A stretch of 46,440 nucleotides of DNA from assembly GCA_949741215.1 (NCBI GenBank), contig CATJLA010000100.1:1-46440 (forward strand). The letters are read 5' to 3'. Positions 8,044 through 16,041 of this stretch are shown here, piece after piece. Below the pieces are notes generated by a model. That model was given only the letters and a program-made list of their open reading frames with translations, was not told where the DNA came from and did no database searches. The DNA is from an uncultured Oscillospiraceae bacterium (lineage in GTDB: Bacteria; Bacillota; Clostridia; Oscillospirales; Ruminococcaceae). Position 1 is the first letter of the stretch. Every line of letters starts with the position of its first letter. The translations under genes and the position numbers were made by a program.

Positions 8044-8772
8044 ATGTTACAGATTGATTCATCAGCCATGAGCTACCGGGAGCTGAACGACCAGCTTCGT
8101 CTGCCCGAAACCGACTTTACTCTGATAAACTGCTGCGGCCAGCGCTTTTTGGCGGCTGGTATGGCGAACCGCAGCATTGCTATTTACGGAGTTCCCGGCA
8201 ACGCCTTGGGGGCATATCTCAACGGGGCGCGGGTTACCGTGTACGGCAATGCCCAGGAAGCAGTGGGAGACACCATGAACGAAGGGGAAATCGTCATTTA
8301 CGGCAGCGCGGGGGATGCCGCCGGCTATGCCATGCGAGGCGGCAGGATTTTTATTCAGGGGGATGCAGGCTATCGGGCGGGTATTCACATGAAGGCTTAC
8401 GAAGCCAAAGCGCCGGTTATGATCATCGGCGGCCGGGCCGGCAGCTTTTTGGGCGAGTACCAGGCAGGGGGCATCATTGCCGTTTTAGGACTGGACAGCA
8501 ACCCCCGTGCCCGGCGGCTTGTGGGCAACTTTCCCTGCACCGGAATGCATGGCGGCAAGCTGTTTTTACGAGGGGATGTGTCGGAGATTCTATTTCCTCA
8601 GCAGGTGCAGGTACGTCCGGCAGACGAAGCGGATTTTGACGAACTGCAGCCTCATCTGGAGGACTTCTGCAGCCGGTTTGGCGTATCTCTCCGAAAGGTA
8701 ATGGACGCCCCCTTTACCGTGGTTACTCCGGACAGCAAAAATCCCTACAAGCAAATGTATGTAGCCAACTGA
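8044..8772 (+). CDS. Glutamate synthase GXGXG-domain subunit
   Basis: Corresponds to the C-terminal beta-helix domain of GltB, which has a structural role between the two active sites. The 242 residues show regularly spaced glycine turns (IAIYGVPGNALGAYLNGA, VTVYGNAQEAVGDTMNEG, IVIYGSAGDAAGYAMRGG), then FPCTGMHGGKLFLRG. A GGAGG site precedes ATG 8044. With the genes at 4384 and 5685 it completes a three-gene GltB; the divergent coiled-coil gene separates it from them. Its promoter is not obvious. glnA follows after 156 bases. Confidence 0.9.
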   Translation: MLQIDSSAMSYRELNDQLRLPETDFTLINCCGQRFLAAGMANRSIAIYGVPGNALGAYLNGARVTVYGNAQEAVGDTMNEGEIVIYGSAGDAAGYAMRGGRIFIQGDAGYRAGIHMKAYEAKAPVMIIGGRAGSFLGEYQAGGIIAVLGLDSNPRARRLVGNFPCTGMHGGKLFLRGDVSEILFPQQVQVRPADEADFDELQPHLEDFCSRFGVSLRKVMDAPFTVVTPDSKNPYKQMYVAN

Positions 8773-8857
8773 CATCTACAGCACCCCCCAAAGCCCCCTT
8801 CCCTCCCATCTATTTCGACCACCATCCAAACGAAACCCTTGCTCCGCAATATTCAAT

Positions 8858-8917
8858 CGCTCCCCGGGGGGAGCGCACCTATCTTATTCACTTTTCACTC
8901 TTCACTATTCCCTATTC
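8858..8917 (+). repeat. Hairpin plus pyrimidine-rich tail repeat (copy 1), glnA leader
   Basis: CGCTCCC/GGGAGCG hairpin (8858-8875) followed by CACCTATCTTATTCACTTTT and a further CACTCTTCACTATT. A second copy with a different hairpin but nearly the same tail lies at 42278-42330. It sits immediately before the glnA ribosome site. Confidence 0.65.
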
Positions 8918-8928
8918 TGGAGGTTATT

Positions 8929-10146
8929 ATGAACGACTTCTCTGTGAATGAAGTCCTGGATTATGTTCGGGAAGACGATGTGAAATTTATTCGCATTGCT
9001 TTTTGCGACGTTTTCGGCAAGCAGAAAAACGTTTCTATTATGCCTGAGGAGTTGCCCCGGGCGTTTCAGTACGGTATTGCCTTTGACGGTTCTGCTATTC
9101 CCGGCTTTGGCTCCCAAACCCACTCCGACCTGTTTCTGCATCCTGACCCGAAGACCCTCTCCCTGCTTCCCTGGCGGCCGGAGCACGGCAAGGTGGTGCG
9201 GATGTTCTCTTCGATCACTTATCCTGACGGCCATCCCTTTGCCTGTGATACCCGTACCCTTCTTCAGCAGGCTGTACAGGAGGCTGAAGCCGCCGGTTAC
9301 CGCTTTTTCTTTGGGGCCGAGCAGGAATTTTATCTCTTTTTGCTGGACCAGACCGGCGCTCCCACCCAAATTCCCTACGATGACGCCGGCTACATGGACA
9401 TCGCCCCCGATGACCGGGGGGAAAATATCCGGCGAGAGATCTGCCTTACTTTGGAGCAAATGGGCATCCGACCGGAAAGTTCTCATCATGAGGAGGGCCC
9501 TGGTCAAAACGAAATTGACTTCCGCTACTCCGACGCTCTCACCGCTGCCGACCAGGCGGTTACCTTCCGGGCGGTAGTAAAAACCATTGCCCGGCAAAGC
9601 GGCTTAACGGCGGATTTTTCCCCCAAGCCCCTGCCCCGCAGCCCCGGCAACGGTTTTCACATCAACCTTTCGGTGCAGGCCGCAAATGGGCAGGACGTCC
9701 TGAAGGAAACCATTGCGGGGATTATGGAGAAGGTTCGGGAAATCACCGCTTTTCTCAACCCGGTTGAAGGCTCCTACCAGCGGTTTGGGGGCAGCAAGGC
9801 CCCGGGCTATGTGTCCTGGAGCAGTGAAAACCGCTCCCAGCTGATCCGCATCCCCGCTGCTTTTGGGGAGTACCGCCGGGCAGAGCTTCGCTCTCCGGAT
9901 CCGGCGGCTAATCCTTATCTGGCCTTTACCCTGCTGATTTATGCAGGGCTGTATGGCATTCAAAATCGGGCTGCTTTGCCCCCTGCGGCGGATTTTAACC
10001 TGTACAACGCTTCCCCTCAGCAGCTGGCAGGCTTTCAAAAGCTGCCTCAAACCCTGGAGGAGGCGCGGCGGCTGGCGGCGCAGAGCGAGTTTGTACGGCA
10101 GCATTTGCCCAAAGGAATTTTGGAGGCTTACTGTGGGCTTCAGTAG
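8929..10146 (+). CDS. glnA: Glutamine synthetase type I (GlnA), short C-terminus
   Basis: Type I glutamine synthetase. Motifs in order: AFDGSAIPGF, the glutamate/metal site FFGAEQEFYLF, HHEEGPGQNEIDF, the ATP-site GNGFHINLSV, GSYQRFGGSKAPGYVSWS, and NRSQLIRIP. It has 405 residues, about 35-40 fewer than usual type I enzymes. It ends at GILEAYCGLQ and lacks the final helices that in Bacillus contribute to regulation. The tyrosine region DFNLYNASP aligns with the adenylylation loop of proteobacterial enzymes, but no adenylyltransferase is seen. The start at 8929 is set by CTGGAGGTTATT; the upstream extension in frame is repeat sequence. The ANTAR regulator follows 127 bases downstream. Confidence 0.95.
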   Translation: MNDFSVNEVLDYVREDDVKFIRIAFCDVFGKQKNVSIMPEELPRAFQYGIAFDGSAIPGFGSQTHSDLFLHPDPKTLSLLPWRPEHGKVVRMFSSITYPDGHPFACDTRTLLQQAVQEAEAAGYRFFFGAEQEFYLFLLDQTGAPTQIPYDDAGYMDIAPDDRGENIRREICLTLEQMGIRPESSHHEEGPGQNEIDFRYSDALTAADQAVTFRAVVKTIARQSGLTADFSPKPLPRSPGNGFHINLSVQAANGQDVLKETIAGIMEKVREITAFLNPVEGSYQRFGGSKAPGYVSWSSENRSQLIRIPAAFGEYRRAELRSPDPAANPYLAFTLLIYAGLYGIQNRAALPPAADFNLYNASPQQLAGFQKLPQTLEEARRLAAQSEFVRQHLPKGILEAYCGLQ

Positions 10147-10155
10147 CTTTTTGGG

Positions 10156-10243
10156 GGACGTGACTGCCGCCTGATGCTCTTCCGCCTCCCAAAAGGGCTT
10201 TGCGGAATGGCGGGCGCGGGAACACGGGCCGGCAGTGCCGTCC
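10156..10243. repeat. Palindromic GACGT element between glnA and the ANTAR gene
   Basis: Arms GGACGTGACTGCCGCC (10156-10171) and GGCCGGCAGTGCCGTCC (10227-10243) pair with one small internal loop. An inner TTCCGC/GCGGAA stem lies between them. The 19 bases GACGTGACTGCCGCCTGAT recur exactly at 39450-39468. Confidence 0.72.
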
Positions 10244-10273
10244 TAAAAGAGAACAGGCAAGGAGGTGGCAGGT

Positions 10274-10870
10274 GTGGGGTTGCAGCAGCGGGTTTACAGC
10301 GTTTTGATTGTATCGGCCTCCCAGCAGTTTACCGCTGCGTTGGAGGCAGTGCTGCCTAGGCCGGTTTTCTCGCTGGTGCAGGCGGTAACGAATATCAGCG
10401 CCGCAAAACGGGCTGTTACCCAGCAGGAATATGATTTTGTGCTGGTAAATTCCCCTTTGCCGGATGACCCGGGCCTTCGGTTTGCCATGGACGTAAGCGG
10501 CTCGGGTTGTACGGTGGCGTTGGTTTTTGTACGGTCGGAGCTGCATGATCAGGTTTACGACAGAGTGATGGCCCACGGGGTTTTTACTTTGCCCAAGCCT
10601 GCGCCCCGTCAGCTGATTACCCAGGCCTTGTACTGGATGGAGAGCGCCCGGGAGGGGCTGCGCCGTTTTGAGAAGAAGACCCTTTCTTTGGAAGAAAAAA
10701 GGGCGGAAATCCGGTTGATTAACCGGGCTAAGTGGCTGCTGATCAGCAGCCGGGGAATGGAGGAGCCGGAGGCTCATCGGTATCTTGAAAAGCAGGCTAT
10801 GGATCGGTGTGTTTCCAAACGGGTGATTGCCCAAGAGATTGTTGCCTCCGCCCAACCCTTTGAGCCTTAA
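10274..10870 (+). CDS. ANTAR-domain RNA-binding antiterminator with pseudo-receiver
   Basis: The likely regulator of the nitrogen genes here. Residues 8-125 fold like a response-regulator receiver, but the acidic pair after beta-1 is replaced (VLIVSAS) and the phospho-acceptor Asp is Asn59 (DFVLVNSPLP). The later Lys (LPKPAP) remains, so phosphorylation control is unlikely. Residues 137-192 are an ANTAR three-helix domain (EIRLINRAKWLLISSRGM, then EAHRYLEKQAMD), which binds hexaloop RNA hairpins to block terminators. The GTG at 10274 sits 8 bases after AGGAGG; an upstream in-frame GTG overlaps that site. A clostridial response-regulator antiterminator beside glnA is known from Clostridium saccharobutylicum (GlnR). 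Targets here are inferred from the leaders at 3733-3798 and 4219-4281. Confidence 0.9.
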   Translation: MGLQQRVYSVLIVSASQQFTAALEAVLPRPVFSLVQAVTNISAAKRAVTQQEYDFVLVNSPLPDDPGLRFAMDVSGSGCTVALVFVRSELHDQVYDRVMAHGVFTLPKPAPRQLITQALYWMESAREGLRRFEKKTLSLEEKRAEIRLINRAKWLLISSRGMEEPEAHRYLEKQAMDRCVSKRVIAQEIVASAQPFEP

Positions 10871-10924
10871 TAACCGGATAAAAAGGGGAGCAGTGCCTTT
10901 GGGAGTTCACGACAGATATTGACG

Positions 10925-10952
10925 GCTCTGCCTGCAGGGGCAGGGCTTTTTT
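10925..10952 (+). terminator. Terminator after the ANTAR gene
   Basis: Stem GCTCTGCC/GGCAGGGC followed by six T (10947-10952), 55 bases after the stop codon. It closes the nitrogen island. Confidence 0.85.
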
Positions 10953-11010
10953 GCTGCATTGTGGAGAAAACCGCAGTTGTTTTGCCCGGAAGTTATTCAG
11001 ACGCGCCCTC

Positions 11011-11039
11011 TTGTGTATACCTCGATTTTGTGCTATAAT
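11011..11039 (+). promoter_or_regulatory. Sigma-A promoter of the first MATE gene
   Basis: TTGTGT (11011-11016) and a perfect TATAAT (11034-11039) with a 17-base spacer. The leader is about 130 bases and contains a small GGCTTT/AAAGCC hairpin and a GCGACGTCCC repeat core near 11108, but no terminator. Confidence 0.75.
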
Positions 11040-11173
11040 AGAAATAATCACATAAATTTCACAAATAATTTGTAGGCTTTCCCAAAAAGCCCGCAAAACA
11101 CAAACAGGCGCGACGTCCCTGAAAGAATGAGAAAACGGGATGTGTGCCCTTATGCCCAGACAGGAGGATTTTC

Positions 11174-12574
11174 ATGGAAGATGCCAAAAAAACAGATCTT
11201 TTTGAACGGATGCCAATCCCGAAAGCGGTGCTGAATCTCTCGGTACCCACTATTCTCAGCTCTCTGGTGATGGTGATTTACAACCTGGCTGATACTTATT
11301 TTGTTGGAATGTTAAACGATCCGATCCAGAATGCGGCTGTTACCTTGGCAGCGCCGGTGCTGCTGGCGTTTAATGCGGTAAACAACCTGTTCGGTGTGGG
11401 CTCCTCCAGCATGATGAGCCGCGGCCTTGGCAGAAAGGATTTTGATACCGTATACCGCAGCAGTGCTTTCGGGTTTTACTTTTCGTTGATCTGCGGCCTG
11501 TTGTTTTCAGTGCTGTATACCACTTTCCGCCATCCCCTGCTGAATATTTTGGGGGCGGATGCCACTACCGCTGCCGCCACCGCAGAGTACTTAAAATGGA
11601 CGGTTACCTTTGGGGCGGCGCCTTCTATTTTAAATGTGGTGATGGCCTATCTTGTCCGGGCGGAGGGCTCGTCCCTTCATGCCAGCATTGGTACCATGAG
11701 TGGCTGTTTTCTGAATATTATTCTGGACCCGATCTTCATTCTGCCCGGAGGGCTTAATCTGGGGGCGGCGGGAGCTGGGGCGGCCACCTGTATTTCCAAT
11801 TGTGTTGCCTGCTTGTACTTCTTTATTCTGCTGTTTGTCAGACGTGGACGCACTTACGTCTGTGTAAACCCGAAAATGTTTGGTATCCGCAGGGACATCT
11901 CCCTTGGCGTATTTGCAGTGGGTATTCCGGCGTCTATCCAGAACCTGCTGAATGTTACAGGGATGACGGTACTCAACAATTTTACAGCCTCCTTTGGGGC
12001 GGACGCCGTAGCCGCTATGGGCATTGCTCAAAAGGTAAATCAGATCCCTATGCAGGCTGCCATGGGCTTTTCTCAGGGGATTATGCCGCTGGTAAGCTAC
12101 AACTACGCAAGCGGCAACTCTACCCGGCTGAAAAGCGCGTATTTCTTTACCTTAAAGCTTACCATGAGCTTTTTGATGACCGTTACCGTATTGTACTACA
12201 TTTTTGCCGGCGGGCTGGTTACTCTGTTTATGAAAAACCCGGAGATTGTAGCCTACGGTACCCGGTTCCTGCGGGGCATGTGCTTGGGCACTCCCTTTTT
12301 GTGCCTTGACTTTTTGGCGGTAGGTGTATTCCAGGCCTGTGGGCTTGGCAAAAACGCTTTGATCTTCGCCATCATGCGCAAAATTATACTGGAGATCCCC
12401 GCCTTGTTTATTCTGAATGCTCTGTTCCCCCTGTACGGACTGGCCTACGCCCAGTTTGTGGCAGAGTTTATCCTTGCCATTGCCTCGGTATTTGTGCTGC
12501 TGCGGCTGTTCAAAAAGCTGGATGAACGAAATCCTGCTTCCTATAAGGAAGATGTAAGCGTGAATCAGGAATAG
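11174..12574 (+). CDS. MATE-family multidrug/toxin efflux transporter
   Basis: A 466-residue integral membrane antiporter with about 12 hydrophobic segments in two similar halves, the MATE layout. Typical sequences are LSVPTILSSLVMVIYNLADT in the first helix, VMAYLVRAEG, and QGIMPLVSYNYASG in the second half. It is most like the MepA/DinF branch. The substrate cannot be predicted. AGGAGG precedes ATG 11174; ten extra in-frame residues upstream have no ribosome site. It has its own promoter and terminator, so it is a single-gene unit. A second MATE protein lies at 44151. Confidence 0.92.
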   Translation: MEDAKKTDLFERMPIPKAVLNLSVPTILSSLVMVIYNLADTYFVGMLNDPIQNAAVTLAAPVLLAFNAVNNLFGVGSSSMMSRGLGRKDFDTVYRSSAFGFYFSLICGLLFSVLYTTFRHPLLNILGADATTAAATAEYLKWTVTFGAAPSILNVVMAYLVRAEGSSLHASIGTMSGCFLNIILDPIFILPGGLNLGAAGAGAATCISNCVACLYFFILLFVRRGRTYVCVNPKMFGIRRDISLGVFAVGIPASIQNLLNVTGMTVLNNFTASFGADAVAAMGIAQKVNQIPMQAAMGFSQGIMPLVSYNYASGNSTRLKSAYFFTLKLTMSFLMTVTVLYYIFAGGLVTLFMKNPEIVAYGTRFLRGMCLGTPFLCLDFLAVGVFQACGLGKNALIFAIMRKIILEIPALFILNALFPLYGLAYAQFVAEFILAIASVFVLLRLFKKLDERNPASYKEDVSVNQE

Positions 12575-12616
12575 TGTAGGCGCTCTTGCGGGACAAATGA
12601 TAAAAAGAGAATTGTA

Positions 12617-12664
12617 AGATACCCGGAAGGTTCTTCCTGAAAAAGGAAAGCCTTCCGGGTATCT
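12617..12664. terminator. Bidirectional terminator, MATE and spoIVA
   Basis: A perfect 14-base stem (AGATACCCGGAAGG with CCTTCCGGGTATCT) plus an inner TTCCT/AGGAA stem between convergent genes. A T-rich stretch follows on the plus strand. Confidence 0.8.
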
Positions 12665-12725
12665 ATTTTGTAAGCTTTTTTCAAAAAGCCATGGTTAAGC
12701 CCACAGAGCATAGACCTGCGCGACG

Positions 12726-14204
12726 TCACAAAATAATACAGATAAGCCCGGAGCATCCCTCGTTGATGATCCGTTCAATGGTTTCCTGCAGCTTCAGCCG
12801 GGCGTCGGTGGGCATCCGGTACAGCTTGTTGTGCAGCCCCTCGTTCACCAGCCCATGGAGAGACTTGCCAAAAATATTGGATTCCCATATCTTTTTGGGG
12901 TTCTCCTCAAACTCCTTCATCAGGTACATTACCAAATCCTCCGACTGCTTCTCTGACCCTACTATAGGCGAAACCTCGGTGGTAATCTCCGCCCGCATCA
13001 TGTGGATTGACGGAGCGGAAGCCTTCAGCCGCACTCCATACTTGCCGCCCTGACGCACAATTTCCGGTTCTTCTAAAGTAAGCTCATCCAGCGTGGGCAT
13101 GACGATTCCGTAGCCGGTAGCCTCTACCTCCTCCAAAGCTCCCCGGATCTTCTCGTACTCCCCTTTGATTCTGGCAAGCTCTGCCATGCAGGGCAGCAGC
13201 TGCTCCTCTGACTGGATTTCCAGCCCGGTGCTCTCCCCCAGGACCCTGTAGAAAAGCTCTCCGGGTACTGAGATCGTAACTTCTGCCCGGCCCTGGCCCA
13301 AATCCGCCTGCTCCATGGTCCAGCGGCTGATGTACTCGCAGTCCGGCTTTTGGGCAAAGCTGCGGCGGAGCTCGTCTAACAGCTCAATGCCCTCCACTGC
13401 TGAGAAAATTTCCTCATACAAAGCGGATTTCAGCCAATGGTCCTTTTCCAGCGAGAGAATCCACCTGGGCAGATCAAAGCAGATTTCCCGCACGGGGAAC
13501 CGGCTCAGCAGGCTCTGTAGAATCTCGTGGATATTCTCCTCGCTCAGCTCCAGGCAGTTTACAGCGGCTACCGGCACCTGATACTGGGATTCCATGGCAT
13601 CCTTCAGCTCTCGGGAGGCGGTACTGTGAGGGTCGGCACAATTTAACAGCACCATAAAGGGTTTGCCCAGCTCTTTCAGCTCGTTAATCACCCGCTCCTC
13701 TGCCTCCTGGTATTCATGGCGTGGTATATCGCTGATGGAGCCGTCTGTCGTCACTACCAACCCCAGGGTGGAGTGCTCCCGGATTACCTTTTGGGTTCCG
13801 ATTTCCGCCGCCATATTAAAGGGAATCTCCTGATCAAACCAGGGGGTACGCACCATTCTGGGCAGGTCGTTTTCCACATACCCAATAGCGCTGGGGACGA
13901 TATACCCCACGCAGTCCAGCATTCTTACCCGGCATCTGGCGCCGTCCTCCAGCTTCAGCTCCACCGCCTCTTCGGGGATGAACTTCGGCTCGGTAGTCAT
14001 AATAGTCTTCCCCGCGGCGGACTGGGGCAGCTCATCCACCGCTCGTTCCCGCCGGAAGTCATTTTCAATATTGGGCAGCACCATAGTTTCCATAAACTTT
14101 TTAATAAAGGTGGACTTTCCTGTGCGCACCGGCCCTACCACCCCGATGTAAATATCCCCCTGGGTGCGCCGGGCGATCTCCTCGTAAAGCCTCAACTGTT
14201 CCAT
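12726..14204 (-). CDS. spoIVA: Stage IV sporulation protein A, spore coat morphogenetic ATPase
   Basis: SpoIVA hydrolyses ATP to polymerise on the forespore surface and forms the basement layer on which the coat is built. The 492 residues start with a Walker A motif GPVRTGKST, followed by MLDCVGYIVPSAIGY and MNKxD-like LLNCADP in a TRAFAC-type fold, and end with GCSGLICIIL, the conserved C-terminus. GGGGGAG sets the ATG at 14204. It lies 18 bases after a SPOCS/LysM gene on the same strand, so the two are co-transcribed. I did not find a convincing sigma-E promoter. Confidence 0.96.
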   Translation of the reverse strand: MEQLRLYEEIARRTQGDIYIGVVGPVRTGKSTFIKKFMETMVLPNIENDFRRERAVDELPQSAAGKTIMTTEPKFIPEEAVELKLEDGARCRVRMLDCVGYIVPSAIGYVENDLPRMVRTPWFDQEIPFNMAAEIGTQKVIREHSTLGLVVTTDGSISDIPRHEYQEAEERVINELKELGKPFMVLLNCADPHSTASRELKDAMESQYQVPVAAVNCLELSEENIHEILQSLLSRFPVREICFDLPRWILSLEKDHWLKSALYEEIFSAVEGIELLDELRRSFAQKPDCEYISRWTMEQADLGQGRAEVTISVPGELFYRVLGESTGLEIQSEEQLLPCMAELARIKGEYEKIRGALEEVEATGYGIVMPTLDELTLEEPEIVRQGGKYGVRLKASAPSIHMMRAEITTEVSPIVGSEKQSEDLVMYLMKEFEENPKKIWESNIFGKSLHGLVNEGLHNKLYRMPTDARLKLQETIERIINEGCSGLICIIL

Positions 14205-14222
14205 TGTTTTACTCCCCCTCCT

Positions 14223-15770
14223 TTACATCATGGGTATCAGCAGGGCGCGGCGGGCCTCCAGCCGCTCCTCCTCCTGCGGAATGCCGTTTTCCTCCCGCAC
14301 GGCGGTTACTGGGGTACTGTAATGCTTTGCAATCTCCCAAACCGATTCCCCCGGCTGTGCAAAATACACCGTTAGGGCTGAACGCCCCTGGCGCTGCACC
14401 GGCTTGTTTTCTTCCAGTTCAATCTCCTCCAGCAGCTTCTCTTTGCCTGCAAAACAGGCCCTTGCCCAAAATACCATGGAAAATCGTACTGTTAGCCCGC
14501 TTTCGGTTACAGTATAGCCAGCCTGCCCCAAGGCAAGCTCCGGCTCCTGCAGCTGTGCCTCCCCTGCTATGTCAAAACCCTTTATCTCCAGCTCCAGGGG
14601 ACGTTCCAGATAACCTACAGCCCCTTCGCCATCCAGCACAAAGGCGCACACTGCCGCCCCCGCGGTATAGCACGTCTCAGAGGCACCCCCGTCCAAAGGC
14701 TGCTTTAAGGTGCAGGGGGAATCCTGGCGAACCCACAGGTCCAGCACCTGGCCCAGCTCTCCGGGGTTTAGGGGGATGGTCTGCTGAAACTGCTGCTCTT
14801 TCTGGATAATTTCTTCCACAGTTTCCAGCTGCAGCTCCTTCCAGCGGCCCTGGCACTCATATTGGGTGGAGTAGCAGTCATCCGCCAGCTGGCAGCTTTC
14901 AGTTACAAAGCTTTTGGCCGAGGCCTCCAAAGTAACCGCAGCGGAAATCCGGGTGGCAGTGCCGTCCTCCCCCTCCTTGGGGGTTAAGTCCCATGCTACC
15001 GCCCGCAGACGTAAGTCGCACACTGTATCCTCCTGCACTCCATCCAGGTCAATCAGCTGGCTTACCGGCAGGGTGTAATCCATACAGGCTGGGGGCAGCC
15101 CTTCTCCTTCCGGCTGGTAAAACAGGTGAATTTGAAGCTCCCCTTTGCAGATGACCTTTCCGGCGGCCAAACGGCTTTCTCCCGGGGTTACGGTACACCA
15201 GCCGTGCAGGATATTCTCAATGGGCTCCCTGCCGCTGCCAAGCTCCAGCTCCTCCCGGAAGGTAAACTGCTTGCACACCCACTGGGTCATCCGGGTGGCA
15301 GTTACCGGACGGCTGCGCAGGCAAAGGCCCATCCCCTCTCCTTCGGTGATCCCCCGTTCCTCCCGTTCCCCTAAAGCGGCCGCATGCAGAGACATTGCTC
15401 CTCGGATATCAATGCGGCGGGGGCTTAAAGCCCGGCAGTTTAAGTAATTCAGGTGAACCTTTACCACCGGCTCCACCCGGCGGCGCTCCCCTTTCAGATC
15501 ACACTGGCGGGTAAAGGGGACCTTCTGCTCATACCGTCGGATTTGGGGAGAATCGGAAAGATAAAATACAGTCACTGCCGTCACGCCGGTAATTTCCAGC
15601 TTATCCCCAGCCTGCTGCACCGAAAGCACCGCAGGGATTGCCTCGCACTTGAGGATCGTCACAATATCGGGGCAGTAATCGGGCAGGGTGATGTCGCATT
15701 CCAGGCTTTGCTCATAAAAAGTATCCAGAACAGTCTCCCGAACGCTGACAGGTTGATATTTCAGCTGCAT
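14223..15770 (-). CDS. SipL-like SPOCS (DUF3794)-LysM spore coat protein
   Basis: The protein has repeated SPOCS domains; a copy starts near LECDITLPDYCPDIVTILKC and a later one in the C-terminal half (VRFSMVFWARACF). A C-terminal LysM follows (YFAQPGESVWEIAKHYST, then NGIP), total 515 residues. This is the architecture of Clostridioides difficile SipL, which binds SpoIVA and is needed for coat assembly. The immediate upstream position to spoIVA strengthens that assignment. ATG 15770 follows AAAGGGTG; an upstream in-frame ATG is less well placed. Probably made in the mother cell (inference). Confidence 0.85.
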   Translation of the reverse strand: MQLKYQPVSVRETVLDTFYEQSLECDITLPDYCPDIVTILKCEAIPAVLSVQQAGDKLEITGVTAVTVFYLSDSPQIRRYEQKVPFTRQCDLKGERRRVEPVVKVHLNYLNCRALSPRRIDIRGAMSLHAAALGEREERGITEGEGMGLCLRSRPVTATRMTQWVCKQFTFREELELGSGREPIENILHGWCTVTPGESRLAAGKVICKGELQIHLFYQPEGEGLPPACMDYTLPVSQLIDLDGVQEDTVCDLRLRAVAWDLTPKEGEDGTATRISAAVTLEASAKSFVTESCQLADDCYSTQYECQGRWKELQLETVEEIIQKEQQFQQTIPLNPGELGQVLDLWVRQDSPCTLKQPLDGGASETCYTAGAAVCAFVLDGEGAVGYLERPLELEIKGFDIAGEAQLQEPELALGQAGYTVTESGLTVRFSMVFWARACFAGKEKLLEEIELEENKPVQRQGRSALTVYFAQPGESVWEIAKHYSTPVTAVREENGIPQEEERLEARRALLIPMM

Positions 15771-15931
15771 AGTACGCACCCTTTCTTTTAGATTGGTTTC
15801 TAAGGCCATCATATGCACCCGTTGTCCCAAATAGAAGCCGGATGTCCGATTTTTTCCTTCATTTTGGAATATGGCCGGAACCCAATTGCAATTTTCGCCG
15901 GTTTATGGTAAATTTATGGTGTCCTTTATAT

Positions 15932-16009
15932 AGGGACTTACGTGCAGCCTTGGTTTCTCCGGGTTCTGCGGCGGTGTGCAGAAGAAAATAAGGCTGCAGT
16001 TACGTCCCT
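15932..16009. repeat. Palindromic GACGT element upstream of the GNAT gene
   Basis: The 20-base arms AGGGACTTACGTGCAGCCTT and AAGGCTGCAGTTACGTCCCT pair except for a five-base internal loop. Each arm carries TTACGT in the same direction. The element ends about 30 bases before the GNAT start. Confidence 0.78.
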
Positions 16010-16041
16010 GAAAAATACGGAAATAAAAAGGAGCCTGCTTT

